From positions 62,001 to 126,000 of the forward strand of contig NZ_JAEVFE010000001.1 of NCBI RefSeq assembly GCF_016803135.1: 64,000 bases of DNA, read 5' to 3'. The notes beneath the pieces were generated by a model. The model was not told the origin of the DNA. It made no database searches and worked only from the letters and a program-made list of their open reading frames with translations. Both the position numbers and the translations under genes were made by a program. Shown one piece after another: positions 1 to 9,400 of this stretch (its first letter is position 1; each line of letters begins with the position of its first letter). The DNA comes from Altererythrobacter sp. C41. Its GTDB lineage: Bacteria > Pseudomonadota > Alphaproteobacteria > Sphingomonadales > Sphingomonadaceae.

Positions 1-1
1 C

Positions 2-211
2 GCTCGCACCGGCTGGCCGATCGGCGGGGTTCGAACAGGTATCGAGCTGACGGTGCTCGCGCTGGGGTGGATCTGCGGCGGCACAGTGGGCGCGGGCACG
101 ATCCTCTATGCCGTCGCCATCGGCCCGATCGTCCACGCGACGCTCCCGTTCTTCACGATTGCCGCGAAGTCGGAGGACGGGGATCCCGAGGCTGCGCCCG
201 ACCCGACCTGA
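2..211 (+). CDS. YczE/YitT-like integral membrane protein, C-terminal fragment
   Basis: Only the last 69 codons are in the window; the start lies upstream. The visible part begins with ARTGWPIGGVRTGIE, runs into a hydrophobic helix (LTVLALGWICGGTVGAGTIL) and a second one (YAVAIGPIVHATLPFF), and ends in a short acidic, proline-containing tail. The RTG..IG..RT.IE pattern followed by a glycine-rich helix resembles the end of YczE/YyaS/YitT-type membrane proteins, whose molecular role is not established. Its stop is 39 bases from the convergent stop of the response regulator. The family call is by pattern memory and is moderate. Confidence 0.5.
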   Translation, partial: ARTGWPIGGVRTGIELTVLALGWICGGTVGAGTILYAVAIGPIVHATLPFFTIAAKSEDGDPEAAPDPT

Positions 212-250
212 ACCCGTTTGATCAGTAGCGTCGCGGCCTGAGCTTCGCGC

Positions 251-946
251 TCATTCCACGACGACCGGCGCCGTAAAGGCATAGCCGACGCCATAGACGA
301 CCTTGATGGCGGACGGGAGGCCGGTGACCTGCCCGATCTTGCGGCGCAGACGGCTGACGACGGCATCGAGATGGCGATTGTCGAAATGGCCGTGGGGGCG
401 GGCGAGCGCGGTCACGAGGTCTTCTCTCGCGCAAGCCTCGCCCTGACGGCGGCATAACAGGCTCAGGAAAGCGAACTCGGTCGCCGTGAGTTTCAGCGCC
501 TGTCCGTCTGGTGCGATCATCGCCCAGTTGGCGGTATCGAGTACCCAGCGTCCCCCGCGGCTGTCCTGGGCCGTCGGTGGGTTTCCCGTTCGGCGGAGCA
601 GGCTGCGAATGGCGGCTTCGATTTCCCGCAGCGTGCTGTGCTTGACGAGGTAGATGTCGGCACCGCTGTCGAAACCGCGCACGCGATCTGCGCTGTCGGC
701 GAACCCGGTGAGCATGATGATGCCGCAGTCGTTGCTCCGGCGGATTTCCGCGGCCAGGTCGAAGCCGTTTCCGTCGGGCAGCCCGACGTCGAGGATGATG
801 GCCGCAGGCAGTGGGTGGTCGGTCAGCGCAGAGCGCATTTCCCGAGCAGTGCCGGCCACTGTGACCTCGAAACCGCGCAGTTCGAGAAAGTCAGCGAGAT
901 CCTGGCGCAGGCGCGGCTCGTCCTCGACGATCAGGATTCGGGTCAC
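251..946 (-). CDS. OmpR/PhoB-type response regulator
   Basis: A 231-residue two-domain response regulator. The receiver domain (about residues 1-120) has the acidic pair E8/D9 in LIVEDE, the phosphoacceptor D53 in ILDVGLPDG, T80 and K102. K102 is followed by His rather than the usual Pro. The winged-helix DNA-binding domain (about 130-225) carries LTATEFAFLSLL and the recognition-helix region NRHLDAVVSRLRRKIG, and ends in the YGVGYAF hairpin typical of OmpR/PhoB proteins. It overlaps the upstream kinase gene by four bases (ATGA), so the two are almost certainly co-translated partners. The regulated genes are unknown; the nearest candidate is the divergent YadA-type adhesin. Confidence 0.93.
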   Translation of the reverse strand: MTRILIVEDEPRLRQDLADFLELRGFEVTVAGTAREMRSALTDHPLPAAIILDVGLPDGNGFDLAAEIRRSNDCGIIMLTGFADSADRVRGFDSGADIYLVKHSTLREIEAAIRSLLRRTGNPPTAQDSRGGRWVLDTANWAMIAPDGQALKLTATEFAFLSLLCRRQGEACAREDLVTALARPHGHFDNRHLDAVVSRLRRKIGQVTGLPSAIKVVYGVGYAFTAPVVVE

Positions 947-2391
947 GCAGGAACGCCTTCAAAAAGGAGCTCGCGGTCAAGCTCGGCCGGCAACGGGACA
1001 CGCACGATTGCCGCAGTTCCCCCGTCCGCACGGGGTTCGAGATCCAGCGTTGCCCCGTGGTAGGCCAGGAGACGGCGGGCGGAATAGATTCCGAGGCCCG
1101 TCCCCATGACGCCTTTCGCGTTGGACGCCCGGAAGAAGCGGCGACCGACTTTGCCCAGCTCATCTTCGGGAATGCCCATGCCCCGGTCACGCACCTCGAC
1201 GACGAGGCAGTCAAGCTCCTCCCTGACGGCGATCCGCACCGGACGGTCGTCGGGCGAATATTTGAGCGCGTTGTCGATCAGATTGATGAGGATCGTGACC
1301 ATCATCTCGGCGTCGGCACGAAAAGCGATGTCCCGGTCATGGGCGGCGACGTCCAGTCGATCGCTGCAATCCGTCAGTTCGAAATGCCGCCGCACCTCGG
1401 CAATGACGGAGCCGATCCGGATCTGCTCCGGCCGGTAGGTGTGCTCGCGATCGTCCCCCATGAACCTGTCGATCAGGGCGAACAGACGATCGAGCGCCTC
1501 GTTTATCCCAGCGAGCCGCGCGCGCTTCGTGGACGGCGACCCGTCTCCGACGAGGCCGATCATTTCGGTAGCGTTGCGAATGACCGCGAGCGGCGTGCGG
1601 AACTCGTGGCTGACGACGCGCATCAGGTCCACCTGCTCCTCCCGCAAAGCACGCTCGGTTTCCAGGCTCGCGCTCAGGCGGCTTTCGAGCCGGCGCCGCT
1701 CCTGGACTTCGCGCGAGAGGCTCTCGTTCTTCTCGCGCAGGTCTGCCGACAGCCGCGAACTGACCATGAAGAGCAGGCATGCGAAAAGTGCGATCAGGAA
1801 CAGCGTGCCCTGCAGCAGGTACCAGGCGTTGCGGTCGGCGAGGACCGGCGCGCTCTGGAAATCGGCCGGCAGGCCGAGCTCGAGAACGCTCTGAACGATG
1901 CTCGCCAGCATGTACTCGGCAAGCACCGCGATCGTGACCCAACGAAGAAGCGGAGGTTGCGTGCGGTCGCGCGCGAGGCCCAGGCACATCACGGACATGA
2001 CGATCACGGTGAAGACGGTCGAGGCATGAATGCGGAGCGCCACGTCGCCCGGGTCCACCGCCACGATCGCGCTCCACGCGGCGACGTGGGCAATCAACAG
2101 CGAAATGCCGATCCAGCTATATCGCGGCTGTCCCAGGAAACGGGCGAGACCTTCCGCCAGCAGGACGAGGCCGAGCTTGATGACCGTGTTGGGAATAATG
2201 ATCGCCCAGTCGGCCGGCTGCTCTCCGCGCACGAGCATCAGCAACACACCCACTGCCATCGCAACGAAGCCGGCCGCCAGAAACTTCAGTTCATAGAGAT
2301 GCCGCCAGGCACGCCAGGCGAAAATCCACACGAGGGCCTGGAGACATGCGGTCGCCAGCGTGACGATCAGGATCGTCGTTAGATCAAGCAT
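943..2391 (-). CDS. Membrane-bound sensor histidine kinase
   Basis: A 482-residue kinase partnered with the response regulator that follows it. The N-terminal 210 residues hold about seven hydrophobic helices with short loops and no large periplasmic domain, so the stimulus is probably sensed in or at the membrane. A coiled-coil linker (about 213-255) leads to the H-box VVSHEFRTPL with phosphorylated H262. The ATPase domain has the N-box LINLIDNALKYSP (N374), the G1 box DRGMGIP (402-408) and the G2 box GTGLGIY (430-436). All catalytic motifs look intact. The start is divergent from the adhesin gene across about 275 bases. Confidence 0.92.
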   Translation of the reverse strand: MLDLTTILIVTLATACLQALVWIFAWRAWRHLYELKFLAAGFVAMAVGVLLMLVRGEQPADWAIIIPNTVIKLGLVLLAEGLARFLGQPRYSWIGISLLIAHVAAWSAIVAVDPGDVALRIHASTVFTVIVMSVMCLGLARDRTQPPLLRWVTIAVLAEYMLASIVQSVLELGLPADFQSAPVLADRNAWYLLQGTLFLIALFACLLFMVSSRLSADLREKNESLSREVQERRRLESRLSASLETERALREEQVDLMRVVSHEFRTPLAVIRNATEMIGLVGDGSPSTKRARLAGINEALDRLFALIDRFMGDDREHTYRPEQIRIGSVIAEVRRHFELTDCSDRLDVAAHDRDIAFRADAEMMVTILINLIDNALKYSPDDRPVRIAVREELDCLVVEVRDRGMGIPEDELGKVGRRFFRASNAKGVMGTGLGIYSARRLLAYHGATLDLEPRADGGTAAIVRVPLPAELDRELLFEGVPA

Positions 2392-2447
2392 GTCGTACGG
2401 GCGCCCATTGCGTCGATTGTGCTAAATTTTTTCACCTAACTCAATGG

Positions 2448-2463
2448 TTTACGTCAAGTTAAC
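2448..2463 (+). promoter_or_regulatory. CtrA-like box upstream of the adhesin gene
   Basis: TTTA-N7-TTAAC, one mismatch from the CtrA consensus TTAA-N7-TTAAC known from Caulobacter and other alphaproteobacteria. It lies between the divergent kinase and adhesin genes, about 200 bases before the adhesin start. That it binds CtrA is an inference. Confidence 0.35.
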
Positions 2464-2533
2464 CATATGGTCCGGTACCTTGCCTCGACAGGATTGGTCA
2501 GAATTCACTGGAATTGATAGGTGGAATTGCGGG

Positions 2534-2586
2534 CCCCTGCGCTCCTAGCCTGGCTGCGCGACATGGCGCAGCGCAGGCGTCAGGGG
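2534..2586 (+). other. Stem-loop with two competing pairings in the adhesin leader
   Basis: CCCCTG (2534-2539) can pair with CAGGGG (2581-2586). Inside, GCTGCGC (2553-2559) pairs perfectly with GCGCAGC (2566-2572). Alternatively CTGCGCT (2537-2543) pairs with AGCGCAG (2570-2576), which excludes the inner hairpin. It lies about 80 bases before the adhesin start, probably in the 5' untranslated region. Any regulatory role is inferred. Confidence 0.35.
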
Positions 2587-2666
2587 CACAACCGCGGCAC
2601 CCGCGCGGACGTTCGTTCCCCTCATTCGGTTGGCGGCATGTTGCTACGAACCAGGGGAGAAATACC

Positions 2667-5600
2667 ATGCGTCCCACGCACGTGCCGAAATTGCTTGCCG
2701 CCGCCACCCCGTTCGCGATCGCGGCGGCTCTGGCGATACCTGCGCCCGCCCAGGCAGATGCAACGCCGGAATGCAACACGGCGCCGGGCCCCGACGGCAC
2801 TCTCGGAACCGGGGACGACGGATTGGAATGCGGGGAGAACGCCACTGTCGCCGATGCCTACGGCACCGCCATTGGGACCAACAGCTCCGCGCTTGGTCCG
2901 AACAGCACCGCTGTCGGGACATCCAGCCTCGCAAGCGGCGAGCATAGCACCGCTATGGGCGAGAACAGCGAAGCCTCCGGCGCCGACAGCACCGCCACCG
3001 GCCACAACTCCCGTGCCTGGGGTAACAGCAGCACCGCCACCGGCCAGAACAGCACGGCCTCCGGCGTCAACAGCACCGCGACCGGCCAAACCGCTAACGC
3101 CTGGGCCGACAACAGCACCGCTACCGGCCAACGCAGCACCGTTTTCGACAATTACGGTACCGCGAACGGGGCGAATAGCCTCACCGTAGGAGAATACAGT
3201 ACTGCGATCGGCTATTCCGCCATGGCCGGTAGCGAGTGGACCGGTGGGACCTATGACAACGCTCGCTCGACGGCGGTCGGCGCCAACGCGCGAGCGGGTA
3301 CCGGAGCGAGCGGGCAAACCGATGCGACCGCCGTCGGCGAAAGTGCGACCGCCAATGCGCTCGGCGCCTCCGCCTTCGGTCAGGGCTCGCGTGCCACCGG
3401 CGACGGCGCGGTGGCATTGGGGCGAGGCTCGGTGGCGGATCAGGCGAACACCGTCTCGGTCGGTACGGCTGGGGCCGAGCGGCGGATCGTGAACGTTGCC
3501 GACGGCACGGCGGCTACCGATGCGGTCAATCTCGGCCAGCTCAACGCGGCGATCGCCGCCTCCGGCACGGGCTTGATTGCCAGCGACAACACTTACGGAT
3601 TCGGCGCGCCGAGCGCGACCGGCCCCTCTTCGCTCGCTGTCGGCGAGGGCGCCGACGCTTCCGGCGGCCGCAGCACCGCCGCAGGTTTGGGCAGCGAAGC
3701 CAGCGGCGACAACAGTACCGCATTTGGGGACACGAGCGGCGCCGAAGGCCCGAATAGCACCGCGGTGGGCACGTTCAGCTATGCCACTGGCGCCAACAGC
3801 ACGGCGGTCGGGCAAAGCTCCCTCGTCACTGGCGCGAACAGCACCGGCACCGGGCAGGACACTCGCGTCACGAACGACTTTGGTACAGCGAACGGTGCCC
3901 AAAGCCTCGCGGTGGGCGAATCCAGCACTGCGATCGGCTATCGCGCCCAGGCCGGAAGTGTGTGGGCAGGCCCGATCTCTCGCTCCAATGCCCGCACGAC
4001 CGCCATCGGTGCCAATGCCGAAGCGGGTGGGACCGCCGACGGACAGACGGACGCGACCGCCGTGGGCGAAAGCGCCAAGGCGAACGCAGTAGGCGCCTCG
4101 GCCTTCGGTCAGGGCTCGAGTGCCACGGGCGACGGCGCGGTGGCGCTCGGGCAGGGTTCGATCGCTGATGTCGCGAACACCGTCTCGGTCGGTGCAGCGG
4201 GTGCAGAGCGCCGCATCGTCAACGTCGCGGACGGCGCTATTGCGGCGGGATCGACCGACGCGGTGACGGGCAGCCAGCTCTTCACGACGAACCAGAACGT
4301 CACGATCAACGCCGCCGATATCGATGCCACCAACAGCCGCCTCGCCGCGGCGCTCGGCGGCGGCGCGGGGGTCGATGCGGGCGGGTTGCTGACACCACCC
4401 AGCTATGTCGTCCAGGGCGGGACTTATACCGATGTGGGCGGCGCGCTGGGCGCGCTCGACGCGCAGGTGACGACCAACACCGGGGCCATTTCGGTTCTCC
4501 AGGGGCAGGTCGCCGGCGGTTCGATCGGCCTGGTTCGGCAGGATGCGGCAAGTCGCGCGATCACGGTCGGCGCCGCGACGGACGGCATGGTGATGGACGT
4601 CGGCGGGACCGCGGGTGATCGGGTCATGACCGGGGTGAGTGCCGGCGCGGTCGCTGCGGGGTCGACCGACGCGGTCAACGGATCGCAGCTCGACGCAACC
4701 AACCAGGCGGTCGCGGCCGCCCAGGGAACGGCGGACGGTGCACTCGCCAGCGCCGCGACGGCACAGGCGACGGCGACCACTGCGCTGAACGATGCCGCGA
4801 CGGCACAAAGCACCGCCGACACCGCACTGAGCAACGCCGCCAGCGCGCAAGGCACGGCGGACGCGGCGCTCAGCAATGCGGCCGCCGCGCAAGGAACAGC
4901 AGATACCGCGCTCGCCAATGCCGCAACGGCTCAGAACACGGCAGACACCGCGTTGAGTAATGCCGCGGCTGCGCAGATGACCGCCGACACGGCGCTGGCG
5001 AACGCGGCTGCCGCCCAGGGTACTGCAGACACCGCTCTGGCGAACGCCGCGACCGCGCAGGCGACCGCCGATAGCGCTGCAAGCGAGGCGGCGCTGGCCC
5101 GCACCGAAGCTGCGACCGCGCAGACGCGGGCGGATGAGGCGCATACCCTCGCCAACCAGGCGATCGCCAGCGGCGCGGCGACGAAAGAGACGGCCGAACT
5201 CGCGCTCGCCAATGCGGCCAATGCGCAAGCTGCCGCCGACGACGCGGCAACCCGGGCCGATACGGCTCAGCAGGTCGCGGCGGCAGCGCGGACCAATGCC
5301 GACCTCGCCCGGTCGATCGCCGAAAGCGCTTCGACCAACGCCGACGCCGCCAAACTCGCCGCGGACGAGGCTCTGGCGCGAACAGACTATCTCGCGATCA
5401 ACGGCAGCGGCGACAGGCCGACGGCGACCGGCGTGAACGCCATCGCGATGGGCTCGGGGGCGAACGCCAGCGGCGATGATGCCGTCGCCATAGGCAACGG
5501 TGCGCAGGCGACCGACGGGGCGGCGGTGGCGATCGGGCTCGGCAACGTCGCTTCGGGTGACGGCGCGGTCGCGATCGGCGATCCCAATCTGGCGACGGGC

Positions 5601-6194
5601 CGCGGCGCGGTCGCGATCGGGGCGGACAATCGTGCGACGGGGCTCGCCGCGGTGGCGATCGGCGCGGACAGCGTGGCGGAGGGGCAGTCGGCGATAGCGC
5701 TCGGCAGCAATGCCCTGGCGACCGCGGCCGGGGCAGTCGCCATCGGCGAGAACGCGGTGGCGAACCGCGCGGGCCAGGTATCGCTAGGGTCCGCCGCCTC
5801 GACTTACACCCTCGCCGGAATCGGCTCTGCGGAAAGCAGAGCAGCGCAGTCCGGCCCTGTGAGCTACGTGACGTCGGATGCCGCGGGCAATCTCGCGCTG
5901 GCCGATTTCGGACCGGGCGATATCGCTGATATCCGCTTCGATCTCGACCGCGACCGCCGCGACGCCCGCTCCGGCATCGCGGCAGCGATGGCGATGGGCT
6001 ACGCGCCGATGCCGTCTGCGCCGGGCCGGACCAGCTACGCGCTGAACGGCTCGACCTTCCGCGAGGCGCAGGCGATCGGCGGCGCGATCTCCCACCGGCT
6101 GGACACCGAGGAGCCGTTCGCGCTCACCGCCGGCTTCGCTTACGCCGGGCACGGCAACAACGCAGTCCGCGTCGGCGTGGCAGGAGAGTTCTAA
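2667..6194 (+). CDS. YadA-type trimeric autotransporter adhesin
   Basis: A 1175-residue surface protein. The ATG at 2667 was chosen because a Sec signal peptide follows it (about residues 1-30, ending APAQA) and GGGGAGA precedes it. The passenger has two similar head blocks (about 57-280 and 312-523) made of 14-residue Hep/Hag repeats (NSTA.G, STA.GQ). Each ends in the neck-like motif ERRIVNVADG, so the head is a tandem duplication. A coiled-coil stalk follows (about 680-908) with nine near-identical 14-residue units. A second AVAIG-type head (about 913-1040) precedes the C-terminal YadA-like anchor (about 1090-1175, ending VRVGVAGEF), which forms the trimeric outer-membrane pore. The likely role is adhesion or autoaggregation; the ligand is unknown. 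Confidence 0.9.
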   Translation: MRPTHVPKLLAAATPFAIAAALAIPAPAQADATPECNTAPGPDGTLGTGDDGLECGENATVADAYGTAIGTNSSALGPNSTAVGTSSLASGEHSTAMGENSEASGADSTATGHNSRAWGNSSTATGQNSTASGVNSTATGQTANAWADNSTATGQRSTVFDNYGTANGANSLTVGEYSTAIGYSAMAGSEWTGGTYDNARSTAVGANARAGTGASGQTDATAVGESATANALGASAFGQGSRATGDGAVALGRGSVADQANTVSVGTAGAERRIVNVADGTAATDAVNLGQLNAAIAASGTGLIASDNTYGFGAPSATGPSSLAVGEGADASGGRSTAAGLGSEASGDNSTAFGDTSGAEGPNSTAVGTFSYATGANSTAVGQSSLVTGANSTGTGQDTRVTNDFGTANGAQSLAVGESSTAIGYRAQAGSVWAGPISRSNARTTAIGANAEAGGTADGQTDATAVGESAKANAVGASAFGQGSSATGDGAVALGQGSIADVANTVSVGAAGAERRIVNVADGAIAAGSTDAVTGSQLFTTNQNVTINAADIDATNSRLAAALGGGAGVDAGGLLTPPSYVVQGGTYTDVGGALGALDAQVTTNTGAISVLQGQVAGGSIGLVRQDAASRAITVGAATDGMVMDVGGTAGDRVMTGVSAGAVAAGSTDAVNGSQLDATNQAVAAAQGTADGALASAATAQATATTALNDAATAQSTADTALSNAASAQGTADAALSNAAAAQGTADTALANAATAQNTADTALSNAAAAQMTADTALANAAAAQGTADTALANAATAQATADSAASEAALARTEAATAQTRADEAHTLANQAIASGAATKETAELALANAANAQAAADDAATRADTAQQVAAAARTNADLARSIAESASTNADAAKLAADEALARTDYLAINGSGDRPTATGVNAIAMGSGANASGDDAVAIGNGAQATDGAAVAIGLGNVASGDGAVAIGDPNLATGRGAVAIGADNRATGLAAVAIGADSVAEGQSAIALGSNALATAAGAVAIGENAVANRAGQVSLGSAASTYTLAGIGSAESRAAQSGPVSYVTSDAAGNLALADFGPGDIADIRFDLDRDRRDARSGIAAAMAMGYAPMPSAPGRTSYALNGSTFREAQAIGGAISHRLDTEEPFALTAGFAYAGHGNNAVRVGVAGEF
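4719..5096 (+). repeat. Nine tandem 42-base units encoding a 14-residue coiled-coil repeat
   Basis: Within the adhesin stalk, nine consecutive 14-residue units follow the pattern AQ.TADTAL.NAA. in register, with no insertions. Units 3 to 8 are nearly identical in protein but drift at the DNA level. Such arrays can expand or contract by slippage and so set the stalk length. Confidence 0.85.
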
Positions 6195-6489
6195 CCCCTA
6201 AACCTGCTTTCCCGAGCGAGTTGAGCGGGTCATCGGCTTGGTGCCGGGCACCATGCCTGCGCCGCATGACCGTCGTTGCGAGCCGGCGAGCTCGTGACGC
6301 GGGGGCGGGGCCCACTCCGATCGCCCTGGCCGATCGGGCGCAGTCGTGCGCCCGCCATCGAGCATCCCTCAATCGCACCGGTGATCCGTCGGCAACGGTC
6401 CCCGCGACTTTCGCACCGCCAAATTGCACCCGCCGCACCTAGTCTGGCACAGGCCGACACAACGATGTCGGTCGTGAAAGGGGAGGGAA
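6195..6489 (+). other. Intergenic region before the PD40/amidohydrolase operon
   Basis: 295 bases without a convincing gene. A short hairpin (TGGTGC-CGG-GCACCA, 6239-6253) lies 45 bases after the adhesin stop and could help end its transcript, but no T-tract follows. The rest should hold the promoter of the downstream operon; no clear -35/-10 pair was found. A purine-rich ribosome site (GGGGAGGGAA) abuts the next start. Confidence 0.4.
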
Positions 6490-9400
6490 ATGGCTTTGGG
6501 TCCGAACTGGGCGAAAGTATTCGCGGGAATCGCGCTGGTGGGCGCTCCGCTGAGCGCGGAGCCCTCTGCCTCGCCATCGGATATCCTGACCTCCCAGCCG
6601 GAGGACGTAACGCTTACCCTCACCGGAGGTACCTGGATGAGCGTCGACGTCAGTCCCGACGGGCGAACGCTCGTGTTCGACCTGCTCAACGACATCTACA
6701 CAATCCCTGCGACCGGCGGAGAGGCGAGGGCGATCCTGTCCGGCCCCGCGACCCAGCGGAGCCCTCAGTTCAGCCCCGATGGCCGCAAAATCCTCTATCT
6801 CAGCGACGCGACGGGCGCCGACAACATCTGGATTGCCAATCGCGACGGATCCGATCCCCGCCAGATCAGCCATGAAACGATGGACATGATCACGGCGCCC
6901 TCGTGGTCGCCAGACGGCAGCGCCATCGTTGCCACCAAGACGAGCGCCTCGGTGTTCGATATGCGCACATCGGAGCTGATCCGCTTCGACGTGGGCGGCG
7001 GCGAGGAGCGGCAACTGATTGCGCCTCCCGAAAGCGGGAAGGATCTTCAGGAGCCGCGTTATTCGCCGGATGGACGGCACCTCTATTATACCGAGCGGGT
7101 CGGCGGGCTGCATTATGTCTACCTCAACCCGAACCTCAGCAATTTCGTCATTCGCCGGCACGACCTGCAGAGCGGCGACACGGTCGATCTGATTTCCGGT
7201 TTCGGGAGCGCGACCACGCCGCAGGTGTCGCCTGACGGATCGGTCATCGCCTTCATCCGCCGGGTCGGCGCCAAGACGGTCCTTTTCCGGTACGACGTCG
7301 CGACCGGCCGTCAGAACGCCGTCTACGACGGGCTCGCCCGCGATCTGCAGGCCGATTATCTCGCGCAAGAGCATTACTATCCGGCGTTCGACTGGTTTCC
7401 CGACAATCGGCACGTTGCGATCTGGGCCAAGGGCGAGCTGGTCAAGGTCGACATGGAAACCGGCGAGGCGACGGACATCCCGTTCCGCGCCACGGCACGC
7501 CACGAAGTTCATCCGGCGCTGCGCACCGAGCTCGATCTCGCGCCGGACCAGGTCGACGTGAAGATCGTCCGGCAGATCGCCCCTTCGCCGAAGGGTGATG
7601 AACTGCTCTTCCGCGCCCTGGGTCGAATCTGGCGCCAGAACCTGACCGTCAGCGAACCGCCGCGTCCGCTGACGGAGAGCGACGGCGCCCAGACCGATCC
7701 GAGGTGGTCCGCGGACGGCCGCTGGGTCGCCTATGTCGAATGGCACGACGAATCCGGCAGCACGCTTCATCTGCGCAGCGCCGACGGGAGCGAGGACAGA
7801 GTGCTCGCCCGCAGCGGCGGGATCATCGCCGAACCGGTCTTCGCCAACAGTGGCACGCAGATCGCCTATCGCATTCTTGACGCAGATTCGCAGATGGGCG
7901 GCGCCCACGACGTTCCGGGGCTCTATGTCGTCGGCACGGACGGCGACGAGCCTCGCTATCTGGCGCCCGCTGCCGGAGTGGCGCGCTTCTCCCCCGACGA
8001 CCGGCGCATCTACTACATGGGACCGCCGGACTTCGAGAAGCGGCGTGCGGTGATCCTGCGCAGCATCCCGGCCGCGGGCGGCGATACGCAGGACCACGCC
8101 TATGCCGAGACAGCGGATACCGGCGACTTCACGCTGAGCCCCGATCTCGCGTGGATCGCCTTCAAGGAATTCCAGGAACTGCATGTGATGCCGTTCCGGG
8201 TGGGTGCGGAGCCCATCGAGATCACCGCTCGAAATGACCCGGCCGCGCGTCGTCTTACCCGTTCGGGCGGGTTCGAACTGGCCTGGAGCGACCGTTCCGA
8301 ACAGCTCTTCTGGACCCTCGGGCCCGATGTCTATGCGACACTGCCGGAGGCGGGCGGCACCGTCGACGCGCCCCTGCATTCGGTCAAGCTCAGCGTTCCG
8401 GCCGACGTGCCGCAGGGCAGCATAGCCTTCGTGAACGCGCGCGTTCTGCCGATGACCGGCAACGACGCGATCATCGAGAACGGTGCGGTCGTGGTGGAAG
8501 GCAACCGCATCAAGGCCGTCGGGCCGGCAGAGAGCGTCGCAATACCGGATGCGGCCAAGGTCTACGACCTGGGGGGCAAGACCCTCATGCCCGGCTTCTT
8601 CGACGCGCATGGCCATATCGATTGCTGCTACGGCACAGGCGCGATGCCGCAGAAACACGCGGTCCGCTATGCAGCGCTCGCCTACGGCGTGACGACCAAC
8701 TTCGACCCCTACGCCAACGAGCTGCCGAGCTATGAAACCGGCGAAATGACCATTGCCGGCCTGATGGTGAGCCCGCGCTGGCTGACCACCGGACACGTGA
8801 TCTACGGCCGCTCCGGAAAGCCCGACCGCGTCTTCAACCGGATCGAGAGCCTGGACGACGCCCGCGCCGTCGTCCGCCGCAAGGCCGCCATCGGGGGGAC
8901 CGTGCTCAAGAGCTACAAGCTCACCACGCGGGCGCAGAAGCAGTGGCTGCTGCAGGCCGCGGCGGAAGAGGGGCTGATGGTCGACGCGGAGGGTGCCGGG
9001 CACTTCTACGACAACGTCGGCATGATCCTCGACGGGTATACCAACCTGGAACACAACCTGCCGGTCGCCACATATTACGACGACCTGCTCCAGCTCTTCA
9101 AAAGTTCGGAGATGTCCACCACGCCGACGCTCGTGGTCACGTTCGGTGAACTGTTCGGCGAGAATTACATCTACCAGAACCAGGAGCCGTGGAAGGAACC
9201 GAAGGTCCGCACCTTCATCCCCGGGATCAACAACGCCTACAACCCGATCCAGGGGCCGTCCGACGCGCCACTTTACGTGCGGGCCATGCAGTCGATCCAT
9301 CAGGCGGACGAGCTCTACGACGTCGGCTTCCGCTCGGTCGCGCGGTCGATCAAGCGGCTCGACGATGCCGGCGTGATCGTGAACGTCGGCTCCCACGGCC

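Noticed and set aside
2622-5228. A long minus-strand frame opposite the adhesin
   Set aside because: Low-complexity Arg/Gly-rich shadow of the Ala/Thr/Gly repeats on the plus strand.
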